DNA of 64,000 nt. It comes from Microbacterium wangchenii. GTDB lineage: Bacteria > Actinomycetota > Actinomycetes > Actinomycetales > Microbacteriaceae. This document shows positions 16,668-26,212 of this stretch, in pieces. The stretch is from assembly GCF_004564355.1 (NCBI RefSeq), contig NZ_CP038266.1:2728001-2792000 (forward strand), read 5' to 3'. The notes beneath the pieces are model-generated. The model was not told where the DNA came from and did no database searches. It was given only the letters and a program-made list of their open reading frames with translations. The translations under genes and the position numbers were made by a program. Position 1 is the first letter of the stretch. Every line of letters starts with the position of its first letter.

Positions 16668-17360
16668 TTGGCACAGCTTCTCGTTCTGAGTTCCGCCCAT
16701 GGCGGCGGTCCTGTCCTGCCCTCCCTCGAACTGCTCAGCCACCGCGTCCGCCAGATCCCCGCCGAGCCGGCGCAGCTGGTCAACGCCCCCAGCGCCGACG
16801 TCATCTTCGTCGACGCGCGCGTCGACCTGGTGGGCGCGAAGTCGCTGTGCAAGATCCTCAACACCACCGGCATCGACGCGCCGCTCGTGCTGGTGGTCAC
16901 CGAGGGCGGACTGACCGCGGTGTCGCCCGACTGGGGAGTGGATGACGTCATCCTCGTCGGCGCCGGACCCGCCGAGGTGGATGCCCGCGTGCGCCTGGCG
17001 ATCGGGCGGATGTCGAAGGAGCAGGTCTCCACCCGCATCCAGACCTCGGGCATCACGATCGACGAGTCGTCCTACTCCGCCAAGGTGCACGGCAAGCCGC
17101 TGGATCTGACCTACAAGGAATTCCAGCTCCTGCACTTCTTCGCCACGCATCCCTCGCGCGTCTTCACGCGCGAGCAGCTGCTGAGCGAGGTGTGGGGATA
17201 CGACTACTTCGGCGGCACGCGCACGGTCGACGTGCACGTCCGCCGCCTGCGGGCCAAGCTCGGCGATCTCGAACAGCTCATCGGCACGGTGCGCAACGTG
17301 GGATACCGCTTCAACGTGTACGAGGACGATCAGCTGCCGACCGCGGCGCCCTCCGCCTGA
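16668..17360 (+). CDS. glnR: GlnR, atypical OmpR-family regulator of nitrogen metabolism
   Basis: A 230-aa protein that closely follows actinobacterial GlnR. The receiver-like half has [22 protein letters not shown] with the structural Asp49, but lacks the normal acidic pocket and switch Lys of phosphorylated receivers, and continues [22 protein letters not shown]. The C-terminal winged helix is [51 protein letters not shown]...[11 protein letters not shown]. GlnR works as a phosphorylation-independent dimer controlling glutamine synthetase, ammonium uptake and other nitrogen genes. The start is TTG, chosen because GGGGGAGG (16655-16662) lies just upstream; a TAAGAT -10 box is at 16623-16628. 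ppk follows 71 nt downstream. Confidence 0.92.
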   Translation: MAQLLVLSSAHGGGPVLPSLELLSHRVRQIPAEPAQLVNAPSADVIFVDARVDLVGAKSLCKILNTTGIDAPLVLVVTEGGLTAVSPDWGVDDVILVGAGPAEVDARVRLAIGRMSKEQVSTRIQTSGITIDESSYSAKVHGKPLDLTYKEFQLLHFFATHPSRVFTREQLLSEVWGYDYFGGTRTVDVHVRRLRAKLGDLEQLIGTVRNVGYRFNVYEDDQLPTAAPSA

Positions 17361-17431
17361 TCCGGTGACGCAGCGCACGGCGTGCGACAACCCCTCGCGC
17401 CGCAGCATCCCCCGCCTGCAATGATGAGGGG

Positions 17432-19600
17432 ATGATCGAACACGATGTGCTCGACGCCGGTCTGGGAGATGCGGACGACGACGACTTCGATGAGGCCGTC
17501 GAAGCCGTCGACGCCCAACTGCCCGAGAACCGCTATCTCGATCGCGAACTGAGCTGGCTGGCGTTCAATCGCCGCGTGCTGGAACTCGCCGAAGACCCGA
17601 CGCTGCCCACGCTGGAACGGGCCAACTTCCTGGCGATCTTCGCCAGCAACCTCGACGAGTTCTTCATGGTGCGCGTGGCCGGTCTCCAGCGACGCATCGT
17701 CACGGGCCTGGCCGTCCCGACCAACGTCGGCCGCGCCCCGCTGGACGTGCTCGTGGACATCTCCGCCGAGGCGCACCGGCTGCAACTGCGCCATGCAGCC
17801 GCGTGGACCGAGCAGGTGCGGCCGGCCCTGGCCGAATCGGGCATCGAGGTCGTCTCGTGGGAGGAGCTCGACGACGCCGAGCGCGAGCGGCTCTCCGAGT
17901 ACTTCCAGGCCCAGGTCTTCCCCGTGCTCATGCCGCTCGCCGTGGACCCGGCCCACCCCTTCCCCTACATCTCCGGCCTGTCGCTGAACCTCGCCATCCG
18001 CGTGCGCAACGCCCGCTCGGGGCGTCAGGAGTTCGCCCGCCTGAAGGTGCCGCCGATGCTGCCCCGGCTCGTGCAGATCCCCAGCGCCCGGGGCACCGCG
18101 CGCTACCTCCCGCTGGAGGAGCTCATCGCGAACCACCTGGGTGACCTGTTCCCCGGTATGGAGGTGCTCGACCACCACGCGTTCCGTCTCACCCGCAACG
18201 AAGACGTCACGATCGAAGAGGACGAGACCGAGAACCTCATCCAGGCGCTGGAGGCCGAGCTCCTGCGGCGCCGCTTCGGTCCGCCCATCCGCCTCGAGAT
18301 CACCGACGACATGGACGAGGTCACGCTCGATCTGCTCCTGAGCGAGCTGGACATCACCGAGCAGGAGGTCTACCGCCTGCCCGGTCCGCTGGATCTGCGT
18401 GGCCTGTTCGACCTGTCGCGCATCGACCGGCCCGACCTGCGGTATCCCCCGCACGTGCCCAAGACGGCGGTGGCGTTCCAGCCGCCCGAGCACAACCGCC
18501 GCGCCGACATCTTCGCCGCCATCCGCAAGGCCGACGTGCTCGTGCACCACCCGTACGAGTCCTTCGCCACGAGCGTGCAGGCCTTCCTCGAGCAGGCCGC
18601 GAAAGACCCGCACGTCCTGGCCATCAAGCAGACCCTGTATCGCACCTCCGGCGACAGCCCCATCGTGCAGGCACTCATCGACGCCGCCGAGTCCGGCAAG
18701 CAGGTGCTCGCGCTGGTGGAGGTGAAGGCACGCTTCGACGAGGCCGCCAACATCGTGTGGGCGCGCAAGCTGGAGAAGGCCGGCGTGCACGTCGTGTACG
18801 GCCTGGTGGGGCTGAAGACCCACTGCAAGCTCGCCCTGGTCATCCGCGAGGAAGACGGCGTGCTGCGCCACTACAGCCACGTCGGCACCGGCAACTACAA
18901 CCCCAAGACCAGCCGCATCTATGAAGACCTCGGCCTGTTCACGGTCGACAACGAGGTCGGACGCGACCTCACGCGCCTGTTCAACGAGCTCAGCGGCTAC
19001 GCCATCGAGAAGAAGTTCAAGCGGCTCCTGGTCGCCCCCCTCCACCTGCGCAAGGGCCTCATCCGCCTCATCGACAAGGAACGGCGCCACGCGCTCGCCG
19101 GCAAGCGCGCCGGCATCCGGATCAAGGTCAACTCGATGGTCGACGAGCAGATCATCGACGCGCTGTACCGGGCGAGCCAGGCGGGCGTCCCCGTCGAGGT
19201 GTGGGTGCGTGGCATCTGCTCGCTCAAGCCCGGCGTCCCCGGACTCAGCGAGAACATCACGGTGCGCTCGATCCTCGGCCGCTACCTCGAGCACTCCCGC
19301 ATCTTCGCCTTCGACAACGGCGGAGACCCGCAGGTGTACATCGGCAGCGCCGACATGATGCACCGCAACCTCGACCGCCGTGTCGAGGCGCTCGTGCGGG
19401 TGAGTGCGGCGGGGCAGATCGCCGAGCTGACCACGCTGTTCGATCTCGCGATGAGCCCGGGCACCAGTTCGTGGCACCTCGGACCCGACGGCGAGTGGAC
19501 CCGCCACAGCACCAGCGAGAGCGGGAAAGCACTCGTGGACCTTCAGGAGAAGACGATGGCCACCGTGCAGCGGCGCCGCCGCGCCCGGGCGGTGCGATGA
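17432..19600 (+). CDS. ppk: polyphosphate kinase PPK1
   Basis: A 722-aa enzyme that reversibly makes inorganic polyphosphate from ATP at the membrane or cytoplasm. The PPK1 N-terminal domain begins [20 protein letters not shown] (34-53), followed by [13 protein letters not shown]. The phospholipase-D-like catalytic halves include [16 protein letters not shown], the autophosphorylated His (about 483) in [22 protein letters not shown], and later [13 protein letters not shown]. Length and motifs are normal. The ATG has a GAGGGG ribosome-binding site. The stop overlaps the mutT1-like start (ATGA). It lies among phosphate genes (PhoU and SenX3/RegX3 to the left, pst to the right), in line with storage of excess phosphate, though no PHO box is seen upstream of it. 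Confidence 0.96.
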   Translation: MIEHDVLDAGLGDADDDDFDEAVEAVDAQLPENRYLDRELSWLAFNRRVLELAEDPTLPTLERANFLAIFASNLDEFFMVRVAGLQRRIVTGLAVPTNVGRAPLDVLVDISAEAHRLQLRHAAAWTEQVRPALAESGIEVVSWEELDDAERERLSEYFQAQVFPVLMPLAVDPAHPFPYISGLSLNLAIRVRNARSGRQEFARLKVPPMLPRLVQIPSARGTARYLPLEELIANHLGDLFPGMEVLDHHAFRLTRNEDVTIEEDETENLIQALEAELLRRRFGPPIRLEITDDMDEVTLDLLLSELDITEQEVYRLPGPLDLRGLFDLSRIDRPDLRYPPHVPKTAVAFQPPEHNRRADIFAAIRKADVLVHHPYESFATSVQAFLEQAAKDPHVLAIKQTLYRTSGDSPIVQALIDAAESGKQVLALVEVKARFDEAANIVWARKLEKAGVHVVYGLVGLKTHCKLALVIREEDGVLRHYSHVGTGNYNPKTSRIYEDLGLFTVDNEVGRDLTRLFNELSGYAIEKKFKRLLVAPLHLRKGLIRLIDKERRHALAGKRAGIRIKVNSMVDEQIIDALYRASQAGVPVEVWVRGICSLKPGVPGLSENITVRSILGRYLEHSRIFAFDNGGDPQVYIGSADMMHRNLDRRVEALVRVSAAGQIAELTTLFDLAMSPGTSSWHLGPDGEWTRHSTSESGKALVDLQEKTMATVQRRRRARAVR

Positions 19601-20535
19601 CCGATCCCGCCGTCTACGCCGCTGGCGGCGTGGTGTGGCGGATGGTCGAGGGCAAGCCCCACGTCCTGCTGGTCCACCGCACCAAGTACCGTGACATCAC
19701 GCTGCCCAAGGGCAAGGTCGACCCGGGCGAGATGCTCGCCGAAGCCGCCGTGCGCGAGGTGCACGAGGAGACCGGCATCCGGGTGAGCCTGGGCGTGCCG
19801 ATCGGCGTCTCGCACTACCGCCTGCCGAACTCGCGGGAGAAGATCGTGCACTACTGGGCCGCCGAAGCCACCGACGCCGCCGTGCGGAGTTCGACCTTCG
19901 TGCCGAACAAGGAGATCGCCGCCCTGGAATGGGCGAGCGTGAAGAAGGCCCGCGGGAGGTTGAGCTATCCCGTCGACGTGGAGATCGTGGACGGCTTCCA
20001 GGCGCTCGTGGACCAGGGCGTCACGCACACGTTCCCCCTCGTCGCGCTGCGGCACGGCAAGGCGAAGCCTCGAAGCTCGTGGACCGGCCCCGACGCCGCA
20101 CGGCCCCTGACCGGCCGCGGACGACGGCAGGCCGATGCCCTCGTCGGGCCGCTCAAGGCATTCGGCGTGCGCAAGATCGTCTCCAGTCCCGCCGAGCGCT
20201 GCGTGCAGACGGTCGCTCCCCTGGCAGCGGCCCTGGACCGCCGGATCGAGCAGACCCCGCTCCTCAGCCAGGACGCGTGGGAGGAGGGCACCGCCGACGT
20301 GCGCACGGTGGTCGGCGAGCGCGTGCGCTCCCGCCGCCCCGCGGTGCTGTGCAGTCACCGCCCACTGCTGCCGGAGATCCTCAGCGAGCTGGCCCTGGCC
20401 ACCGGCACGCTCGCCGGGTCGTACCTGGGCAGCGCCTCGTCACTGGAGACGGGGGGCTTCTCCGTCGCCCACCTGTCCGTCGACCACCCCGGGTCGGGAA
20501 TCGTGGCGATCGAGACTCACGAGCCGAGCGTCTGA
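19597..20535 (+). CDS. mutT1: MutT1-like Nudix hydrolase with C-terminal histidine-phosphatase domain
   Basis: A 312-aa two-domain protein. The Nudix box is exact: [23 protein letters not shown] (about 43-65, GX5EX7REUXEEXGU). Residues about 150-312 form a histidine-phosphatase domain with VALRHGKA and the late catalytic HR in [13 protein letters not shown]. This architecture is that of mycobacterial MutT1, which hydrolyses 8-oxo-(d)GTP and diadenosine polyphosphates, and mutT1 neighbours ppk in Mycobacterium too. The ATG overlaps the ppk stop by 4 nt, so both are co-translated; a link to polyphosphate or nucleotide-pool metabolism is plausible. The 3' end overlaps a convergent hypothetical gene by 19 nt. 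Confidence 0.9.
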   Translation: MTDPAVYAAGGVVWRMVEGKPHVLLVHRTKYRDITLPKGKVDPGEMLAEAAVREVHEETGIRVSLGVPIGVSHYRLPNSREKIVHYWAAEATDAAVRSSTFVPNKEIAALEWASVKKARGRLSYPVDVEIVDGFQALVDQGVTHTFPLVALRHGKAKPRSSWTGPDAARPLTGRGRRQADALVGPLKAFGVRKIVSSPAERCVQTVAPLAAALDRRIEQTPLLSQDAWEEGTADVRTVVGERVRSRRPAVLCSHRPLLPEILSELALATGTLAGSYLGSASSLETGGFSVAHLSVDHPGSGIVAIETHEPSV

Positions 20536-20939
20536 CGGCGCCGCACGTCCTCCGGGCGCACCAGCGGCGGCACCCCGGTGTCACGCGCCGCGGGAACCGT
20601 GGAGACGACCGGCCCCGATTCCGTCATGGCCGCGCGCACGCGCTGCTGAGTGCCCTCCGCACGCGCGAGCTCCCGCGCGACCTGCGCCCGCAGCGCGTCA
20701 TGCGTGGCGTCGCGCAGTGCGGCGGCGGCCTTCACGGTCTTCCGGCGGGCTTGGTTCGGATGCTCCGCCCCCTCACCCGCCGCCGCTGCCAGCGCCTCGA
20801 CCCGGGCAGCGCGCTTGCGCAGATCTCGTGCGGGCTTGTCGTCGATCCGCTTGGCGGTCTTGCGTGCGGCCCGGACCGCCTCCGCGACCTCCGGGAGGGC
20901 GGCGAGCGCACGCGCCTCGGCGGGGGGTCGCTTCTCCAT
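20517..20939 (-). CDS. Lys/Arg/Ala-rich helical protein of unknown function
   Basis: A 140-aa protein with no recognised family. Residues 1-110 are dense in Ala, Arg, Lys and Glu and predicted helical (EVAEAVRAARKTAKRIDDKPARDLRKRAARVEAL), with no hydrophobic segment or cysteine. The C-terminal 30 residues look unstructured. The ATG lies exactly 6 nt after TACAGT (20946-20951), the same leaderless geometry seen elsewhere in the window, which supports it as a real gene. It is transcribed away from pstS and overlaps the end of the mutT1-like gene tail-to-tail. Possible DNA- or RNA-binding by its basic helices is a guess only. Confidence 0.6.
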   Translation of the reverse strand: MEKRPPAEARALAALPEVAEAVRAARKTAKRIDDKPARDLRKRAARVEALAAAAGEGAEHPNQARRKTVKAAAALRDATHDALRAQVARELARAEGTQQRVRAAMTESGPVVSTVPAARDTGVPPLVRPEDVRRRQTLGS

Positions 20940-21007
20940 GGCTCCACTGTAGAAGGCGCCGGAGGGCAGTGGACCGCCCGCGACGGCGCGTGCGCCGGCC
21001 GGTCCCC

Positions 21008-21029
21008 GTTCACCTTCCGTTCACCTGCG
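21008..21029 (+). promoter_or_regulatory. PHO box upstream of pstSCAB
   Basis: Two perfect-register 11-nt direct repeats, GTTCACCTTCC and GTTCACCTGCG, match the actinobacterial PhoP/RegX3 site (GTTCACC-type units). The box lies 83 nt upstream of the pstS start, and a -10-like TACCGT is at 21057-21062. Binding by the response regulator encoded at 8522-9205 under phosphate starvation is the expected mode of control. Confidence 0.85.
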
Positions 21030-21112
21030 CTGCGGCGTCCGGTAAGGCATCGTGTCTACCGTCGAGGCGTGCCCGGTCCCGGGCCCATCTCTGAAGCCGA
21101 AGGATCCGCATC

Positions 21113-22207
21113 GTGAAGATCACTCGTTTCGCCCGGCTGGGCGCCGTCGCCGCGGCGGCGGCCCTCGCCCTCACCGGCTGTGCCGTCAACGAACAGCCCG
21201 GCGGCGCTGCTCCGGCAGCCGGCGACGGCCTGTCGGGCACCCTCGTCGGCGGCGGTGCGTCGTCGCAGGAGGTCGCGGTGCAGACCTGGACGGCCGGCCT
21301 GCAGGGCGCCAACCCCGACCTCACGATCGACTACGACCCGGCCGGCTCGGGCACCGGGCGCGAGTCGTTCCAGGCCGGGGCGTTCCAGTTCGCCGGCTCG
21401 GACCGCCCCTTCACCGTCGAGGAGATCGAGGCGGGTCCGTTCGACGCGTGCGTGGAGGGTTCGGACATCGTCGAACTGCCCACCTACATCTCCCCCATCG
21501 CCGTCGTGTTCAACCTCGAGGGAATCGACACGTTGAACCTCGACGCGACCACGCTGGCGGGTATGTTCGCCGGCACCATCACGACGTGGAACGACCCTGC
21601 GATCGCGGCTCTGAACGACGGGGTCACGCTCCCCGCCACCGACATCACCCCGGTGCACCGCTCCGACGACTCCGGCACCACCGAGAACTTCACCGACTAC
21701 CTGTTCCAGGCCGCGCCGGATGTGTGGACCAGCGAGCCCGACGGAGTCTGGCCGCTGCGCGGAGGCGAAGCGGCTCAGGGGACCTCGGGGGTCATCTCCG
21801 CGGTCGAAGGCGGCCAGGGCACGATCGGCTACGCTGACGCGTCACGAGCCGGTGACCTCGGCACCGTCGCCATCAAGGTGGGCGAGGAGTTCGTGCCCTA
21901 CTCCCCCGAGGCCGCCGCTGCCGTCGTCGACGCCTCCCCCGAGGAGGAGGGCCGCGCGGACACCGACATCGCGATCGCCCTGGATCGCACGACCACCGCC
22001 GCGGGCGTCTACCCCATCGTGCTCGTGAGCTACATGGTCGGCTGCGCCGACTACCAGGACGACGCCACCGCCGCGCTCGTGAAGGCGCTGTTCGAGTACG
22101 TCGCGAGCCCCGAGGGCCAGGATGCGGCGGCCGAGGCGGCCGGCAGCGCACCCATCTCCGATGCCCTGCGCGAGCAGGTGAGCACCGCCATCGACGCCAT
22201 CCAGTAA
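21113..22207 (+). CDS. pstS: phosphate ABC transporter substrate-binding lipoprotein PstS
   Basis: A 364-aa lipoprotein. The signal sequence ends with the lipobox LTGC, placing the lipidated Cys at residue 23. Phosphate-binding signatures of PstS are visible: GGGASSQEVAVQTW, the GSGTGRESF loop, FAGSDRPFT, and the conserved HRSDDSGTTENFTDYL segment around residues 183-198. It captures inorganic phosphate outside the membrane for PstCAB. The start is GTG with an AAGGATCC sequence upstream. The PHO box 83 nt before it indicates induction by phosphate limitation. A GC-rich hairpin separates it from pstC, so it is probably made in excess over the permease genes. Confidence 0.95.
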   Translation: MKITRFARLGAVAAAAALALTGCAVNEQPGGAAPAAGDGLSGTLVGGGASSQEVAVQTWTAGLQGANPDLTIDYDPAGSGTGRESFQAGAFQFAGSDRPFTVEEIEAGPFDACVEGSDIVELPTYISPIAVVFNLEGIDTLNLDATTLAGMFAGTITTWNDPAIAALNDGVTLPATDITPVHRSDDSGTTENFTDYLFQAAPDVWTSEPDGVWPLRGGEAAQGTSGVISAVEGGQGTIGYADASRAGDLGTVAIKVGEEFVPYSPEAAAAVVDASPEEEGRADTDIAIALDRTTTAAGVYPIVLVSYMVGCADYQDDATAALVKALFEYVASPEGQDAAAEAAGSAPISDALREQVSTAIDAIQ

Positions 22208-22216
22208 CCGCCGACG

Positions 22217-22246
22217 GGCCCGGCCCGGCTCCGGCCGGACCGGGCC
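22217..22246 (+). terminator. hairpin between pstS and pstC
   Basis: A 13-bp stem (22217-22229 with 22234-22246, one mismatch, 4-nt loop TCCG) starts 9 nt after the pstS stop, followed by TTCG rather than a T run. It probably attenuates or stabilises the pstS message so that the binding protein exceeds the permease. There is no U tract, so full termination is unlikely. Confidence 0.6.
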
Positions 22247-22285
22247 TTCGTGCGGATCCCGACTCCTTCCCACAGAATCGACTCC

Positions 22286-23239
22286 ATGACCACCACACCC
22301 GAGGTCACCCGCACCGGGGCCCCGAAGGGGACGGTGCGCCGCGGTGACCGCTGGTTCTCGGGCACGGCGCTGTTCGCCGGCTCGATGATCCTGGTCACCC
22401 TCGCCGCCGTCGCCATCTTCCTCATCGTCCAGTCGCTCCCCGCGCTGTTCGCCACCGACGCCGACGCGTCGATCCTGCCGTCCAATTTCTGGGCGTACGT
22501 CGGGCCTCTCGTGTTCGGCACGGTGTGGGCCGCCACGCTGGCCCTCATCATGGCCGTCCCGCTGTCCCTCGGCGTCGCGCTGTTCATCTCGCACTATGCC
22601 CCGCGCCGCCTCGCGCAGGCGCTCGGCTACGTCGTCGACCTGCTTGCCGCCGTCCCCTCCGTGGTCTTCGGGCTGTGGGGCATCGGCGTGCTGGCGCCCG
22701 CCGTGCAGCCGATCTACACGTGGCTGGTCGACAACGCGGGCTGGTTCCCGCTGTTCGCGGGGCCGGTCTCCAGCACCGGGCGCACGGTGTTCACCGCCGC
22801 CGTCGTGCTGGCGGTCATGGTCACCCCGATCATCACCGCGATCTGCCGGGAGATCTTCCTGCAGACCCCCAAGCTGCACGAAGAAGCGGCGCTGGCGCTG
22901 GGGTCGACCCGCTGGGAGATGATCCGGATGGCGGTGTTCCCCTTCGCCCGCAGCGGCATCGTCTCGGCGGCGATGCTGGGCCTGGGGCGCGCCCTCGGCG
23001 AGACGATGGCCGTCGCCATGGTGCTGTCGGTCTCCGGCGGCATCAGCTTCAAGCTCTTCACGCCCGACAACCCCAACACCATCGCCGCCAACATCGCCCT
23101 CAGCTTCCCCGAGGCGTACGGCCTCAACATCAACGTGCTCATCGCGACCGGCCTCATCCTGTTCGTGGTGACGTTCGGCGTGAACGCGCTCGCTCGCTAC
23201 ATCGTGAGCCGGCGCAAGGAATTCTCGGGGGCGAACTGA
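22286..23239 (+). CDS. pstC: phosphate ABC transporter permease PstC
   Basis: A 317-aa integral membrane permease with six predicted segments. The first is at about 28-54 (GTALFAGSMILVTLAAVAIFLIVQSL). The ABC permease EAA loop is visible as EEAALALGSTRWEMIRMAVFPFARSGI (about 203-229), where PstB docks. Other PstC signatures are VVDLLAAVPSVVFGLWG and GRALGETMAVAMVLSVSGG. It starts at ATG 22286, 78 nt after pstS, with a weak ribosome-binding site, and ends 1 nt before pstA. With PstA it forms the phosphate channel in the cytoplasmic membrane. Confidence 0.95.
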   Translation: MTTTPEVTRTGAPKGTVRRGDRWFSGTALFAGSMILVTLAAVAIFLIVQSLPALFATDADASILPSNFWAYVGPLVFGTVWAATLALIMAVPLSLGVALFISHYAPRRLAQALGYVVDLLAAVPSVVFGLWGIGVLAPAVQPIYTWLVDNAGWFPLFAGPVSSTGRTVFTAAVVLAVMVTPIITAICREIFLQTPKLHEEAALALGSTRWEMIRMAVFPFARSGIVSAAMLGLGRALGETMAVAMVLSVSGGISFKLFTPDNPNTIAANIALSFPEAYGLNINVLIATGLILFVVTFGVNALARYIVSRRKEFSGAN

Positions 23240-23240
23240 C

Positions 23241-24335
23241 ATGACCGCGACACTGACTCCCCCGACCACCGTCGTCGAACCGAGCCCGCGCCTGACCAGC
23301 GGACACCTGGCCCGGTGGGCGCCGTGGGCGCTGCTGGCCGGATCCCTCGCCGCATCCGCCGCCGTCTTCGGCGTGACGGCCGTGTCGTCGGGCAGCCCGT
23401 TCAACCTCGGCGGATGGGCCGTCGTCGGTGCGATCTTCTACCTGGCCCTGATCTTCACGATCTCCGCGATCATCGAAGGCCGGCGGAAGGCTGTCGACCG
23501 GCTCATCACCGGCGTGGTCACCGTGGCCTTCCTGATCGCGATGGTGCCGCTGGTGTCGGTGGCGATCACGGTCATCAGCCTGGGCGCCCCGCACTGGAAC
23601 GCCGAGTTCTTCACGTGGTCGATGCGCAACGTCGTCGGCGAGGGCGGCGGCGCGGTGCACGCCATCGTCGGCACCGTGCTGATCACCCTCGCGGCGGCCG
23701 TGATCTCCATCCCGATCGGCCTGTTCACCGCGATCTACCTCATCGAGTACGGGCAGAACAATCGCCTCGCGCGGGGCATCACGTTCCTCGTCGACGTGAT
23801 GACCGGCATCCCCTCCATCGTCGCCGGCCTGTTCGCGTACGCGCTGTTCGCCCTGTTCCTCGGTCCCGGAGTGCGGCTGGGGATCATCGGGTCGGTCGCC
23901 CTGGCCGTGCTCATGATCCCCGTGGTCGTCCGCTCGACGGAGGAGATGCTGCGCCTGGTGCCGAACGAGCTGCGTGAGGCGGCGTACGCCCTGGGCGTGC
24001 CGAAGTGGCTCACGATCGCCAAGGTCGTGCTTCCGACGGCGATCGCGGGCATCACCACCGGCATCATGCTGTCGATCTCCCGCGTCATCGGGGAGACCGC
24101 GCCACTTCTGATCACCGCCGGATTCACCTCTTCCGTGAACTACGACCTCTTCGACGGCCGCATGCAGACCCTGCCGGTGTTCACGTACACGCAGTACATG
24201 AACCAGGGCATACCCGCCGAGGCATACATCGGCCGCGCGTGGGCTGCGGCCCTCACCCTCATCGTCATTGTCATGGTGCTGAACCTCGTCGCACGCACGA
24301 TCGCGCGAGTGTTCGCCCCCAAGACCGGCCGCTGA
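23241..24335 (+). CDS. pstA: phosphate ABC transporter permease PstA
   Basis: A 364-aa permease, longer than the E. coli protein because two extra hydrophobic segments precede the six-segment core ([22 protein letters not shown] and [18 protein letters not shown], about 30-75). The EAA loop is visible as [28 protein letters not shown] (about 243-270), and the PstA signature as [23 protein letters not shown]. The long N-terminus is common in actinobacterial PstA. The ATG follows the pstC stop by 1 nt. It pairs with PstC as the transmembrane part of the high-affinity phosphate importer. Confidence 0.95.
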   Translation: MTATLTPPTTVVEPSPRLTSGHLARWAPWALLAGSLAASAAVFGVTAVSSGSPFNLGGWAVVGAIFYLALIFTISAIIEGRRKAVDRLITGVVTVAFLIAMVPLVSVAITVISLGAPHWNAEFFTWSMRNVVGEGGGAVHAIVGTVLITLAAAVISIPIGLFTAIYLIEYGQNNRLARGITFLVDVMTGIPSIVAGLFAYALFALFLGPGVRLGIIGSVALAVLMIPVVVRSTEEMLRLVPNELREAAYALGVPKWLTIAKVVLPTAIAGITTGIMLSISRVIGETAPLLITAGFTSSVNYDLFDGRMQTLPVFTYTQYMNQGIPAEAYIGRAWAAALTLIVIVMVLNLVARTIARVFAPKTGR

Positions 24336-24364
24336 CCCGGCCGCTCACACCCGAAAGAAGACCC

Positions 24365-25144
24365 GTGTCCAAGAGCATCGACGTCCACGACCTCAACGTC
24401 TACTACGGCGACTTCCTCGCCGTGGAGGGCGTGACCCTCCAGATCGAGCCCCGCAGCGTCACCGCTTTCATCGGCCCCTCCGGCTGCGGCAAGTCCACCT
24501 TCCTGCGGACGCTGAACCGCATGCACGAAGTCATCCCCGGTGCCCGCGTCGAGGGCGAGGTGCTGCTGGACGGCGACGACCTGTACGGTCCCGGGGTCGA
24601 CCCCGTGCTCGTGCGCCGCCAGGTCGGGATGGTCTTCCAGCGGCCGAACCCCTTCCCCACCATGTCGATCCGCGAGAACGTGCTGGCCGGGGTCAAGCTC
24701 AACAACCGCCGCATCTCCAAGTCGGACGCGGATGACCTCGTCGAGAAGTCACTGCGCGGGGCCAACCTGTGGAACGAGGTCAAAGACCGCCTCGACAAGC
24801 CCGGCTCCGGTCTGTCGGGTGGCCAGCAGCAGCGTCTGTGCATCGCCCGCGCGATCGCCGTGTCGCCGCAGGTCATCCTCATGGACGAGCCGTGCTCGGC
24901 ACTGGATCCGATCTCCACGTACGCCATCGAGGAGCTCATCGCCGAACTGAAGAGCGACTACACCGTCGTCATCGTCACGCACAACATGCAGCAGGCCTCG
25001 CGGGTGTCGGACAAGACGGCGTTCTTCAACATCGCCGGCACCGGCAAGCCCGGCAAGCTCATCGAGTACGACGACACAGCGACCATCTTCACCACGCCGT
25101 CCGTGCAGGCGACCGAGGACTACGTCTCCGGCCGCTTCGGCTGA
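24365..25144 (+). CDS. pstB: phosphate ABC transporter ATP-binding protein PstB
   Basis: A 259-aa ATPase. Walker A is GPSGCGKST (about 38-46), the Q loop [17 protein letters not shown], the ABC signature [16 protein letters not shown], Walker [14 protein letters not shown], and the switch His is in [19 protein letters not shown]. All are diagnostic of PstB. It drives phosphate import and, with PhoU, signals to the sensor kinase. The GTG at 24365 is chosen for its GAAAGAAGA ribosome-binding site and the [14 protein letters not shown] opening; the frame is open further upstream inside pstA. It is the last gene of the pst operon and ends 8 nt from the convergent gene at 25153. Confidence 0.96.
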   Translation: MSKSIDVHDLNVYYGDFLAVEGVTLQIEPRSVTAFIGPSGCGKSTFLRTLNRMHEVIPGARVEGEVLLDGDDLYGPGVDPVLVRRQVGMVFQRPNPFPTMSIRENVLAGVKLNNRRISKSDADDLVEKSLRGANLWNEVKDRLDKPGSGLSGGQQQRLCIARAIAVSPQVILMDEPCSALDPISTYAIEELIAELKSDYTVVIVTHNMQQASRVSDKTAFFNIAGTGKPGKLIEYDDTATIFTTPSVQATEDYVSGRFG

Positions 25145-25152
25145 GCCGCCCG

Positions 25153-26037
25153 TCAGTCGCGCGGGGACAGCAGGTAGCGGTTGAGGGATGCGGTGAACTC
25201 GGCGTCGATCGGAAGCTCGCGGTCGTCGATCGCCGAGACCGGCGCGGCCAGGCGCACGCTGGACACCAGCCACGCGGCATCCGCCTCGGCCAGGGCCGTC
25301 ACGGGGAGCTCCTCGTAAGCGGTCGCGAAACCGCGCTCGGCGAGGTGATCGAACAGGCTCACCTGCGTGGTGCCGTGGAGGATGCCCGAGCCCGGCTCGG
25401 GCGTGACGAAGCGATCGCCGAAGCGCAGCAGCACGGAGGAGGTCGGCCCCTCCAGGACGAGCCCGTCGCTCGTGACGAACAGCGCGTCGTCGGCGCCGCG
25501 GCGCTTGGCCTCCCGGATCGCGGCCATGTTCACCGCGTACGACAGCGTCTTGGCCCCGAGGAGCAGCCACGGCGCGCGGGCGGGGGCGCCGCTGTCCATG
25601 CCGCGGTCGAGGGTCACGACACGGATGCCGTGCTCCCGGGCGCGCGTGTTGTCGGGCGCCGGCGCGAGCGTCACCCACGCCGTCGGGGTCGGCCCGTGCT
25701 CCACGCCGCGGCTGAGGATGAGCTTGATGACGCTCTCCCCCGGCTCCGCCGCATCCGCCACCCGGGCGATGGCCTGACGCCACTGCTCGAGGTGCGGCGC
25801 GGGCAGGTCGCACAGGCGGGCGGAGTGGGCGAGCCGCTCGAGGTGGGCGTTCGTCTCCTGCGGGTGACCGTCCACGACGCCGATGGATTCGAAGATGCCG
25901 TCGCCGCGCTGCGTGGACAGCTCCCCCACGCTCAGCGCAGGGGCGGCCGGATCGATCTCGGTCAGGGTGTCGGCGAAGTCGGTGCGCGCGTCATCCGCGG
26001 CCGCCGGGTCGATCACGAGTGCGTAGCGCCATGCCAT
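25153..26037 (-). CDS. pabC: class IV pyridoxal-phosphate enzyme, aminodeoxychorismate lyase-like
   Basis: A 294-aa fold-type IV PLP protein. The substrate loop region STQRGDGIFESIGVVDG, the PLP lysine in LLLGAKTLSYAVNMAAIREAKRRGADDALF, and the cofactor-phosphate region VLEGPTSSVLL and GILHGTTQ are all family features. These enzymes include aminodeoxychorismate lyase (making p-aminobenzoate for folate), branched-chain aminotransferase and D-amino-acid aminotransferase. The length and the RGDGIFES motif favour PabC, but pabA/pabB are not nearby, so the activity is tentative. The ATG lies 6 nt after TAGGCT (26044-26049), a leaderless start. Confidence 0.78.
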   Translation of the reverse strand: MAWRYALVIDPAAADDARTDFADTLTEIDPAAPALSVGELSTQRGDGIFESIGVVDGHPQETNAHLERLAHSARLCDLPAPHLEQWRQAIARVADAAEPGESVIKLILSRGVEHGPTPTAWVTLAPAPDNTRAREHGIRVVTLDRGMDSGAPARAPWLLLGAKTLSYAVNMAAIREAKRRGADDALFVTSDGLVLEGPTSSVLLRFGDRFVTPEPGSGILHGTTQVSLFDHLAERGFATAYEELPVTALAEADAAWLVSSVRLAAPVSAIDDRELPIDAEFTASLNRYLLSPRD

Positions 26038-26109
26038 GCCCCGAGCCTACGGGCGCCGAACCCTGCCGGAACGGGAATACCCGCCGCGTCGACCCGTTAG
26101 ACTCTGATA

Positions 26110-26195
26110 GCCGGGCCGCAGTAACCCCGGGCTCCATCTTTTGCCGCCGAGAGCGGCCTCGCGCCGAGAGGCGTTCTGCGGCCCGGCACTTTTTT
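26110..26195 (+). ncRNA. candidate 86-nt structured small RNA, family not recognised
   Basis: A TAGACT -10 box (26098-26103) is followed after 6 nt by a perfect 12-bp inverted repeat, GCCGGGCCGCAG (26110-26121) with CTGCGGCCCGGC (26176-26187), then AC and six T (26190-26195). Inside are two more hairpins: GCCGC/GCGGC with loop CGAGA (26143-26157) and CGCC/GGCG with a GAGA tetraloop (26162-26173). Using the spacing of the leaderless genes here, transcription should begin exactly at the first base of the closing stem. Neither strand has a gene in this interval, and it is not the terminator of a plus-strand gene, because both flanking genes are on the minus strand. GGAAT (26074-26078) and CGTT (26095-26098), 16 nt apart, would also fit a SigR/SigH-type stress promoter. 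Confidence 0.68.
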
Positions 26196-26212
26196 GCCCG
26201 CGGGCGGATGCG

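Noticed and set aside
21842..23404. A 520-codon frame opposite pstS/pstC
   Set aside because: Shadow of the pst genes; translation is repetitive and His/Gly/Asp-rich.
26143..26173. Shared CCGAGAG motif between the 86-nt RNA and the palindromic elements
   Set aside because: The spacing is 17 rather than 19 nt and the following bases do not match; probably coincidence.
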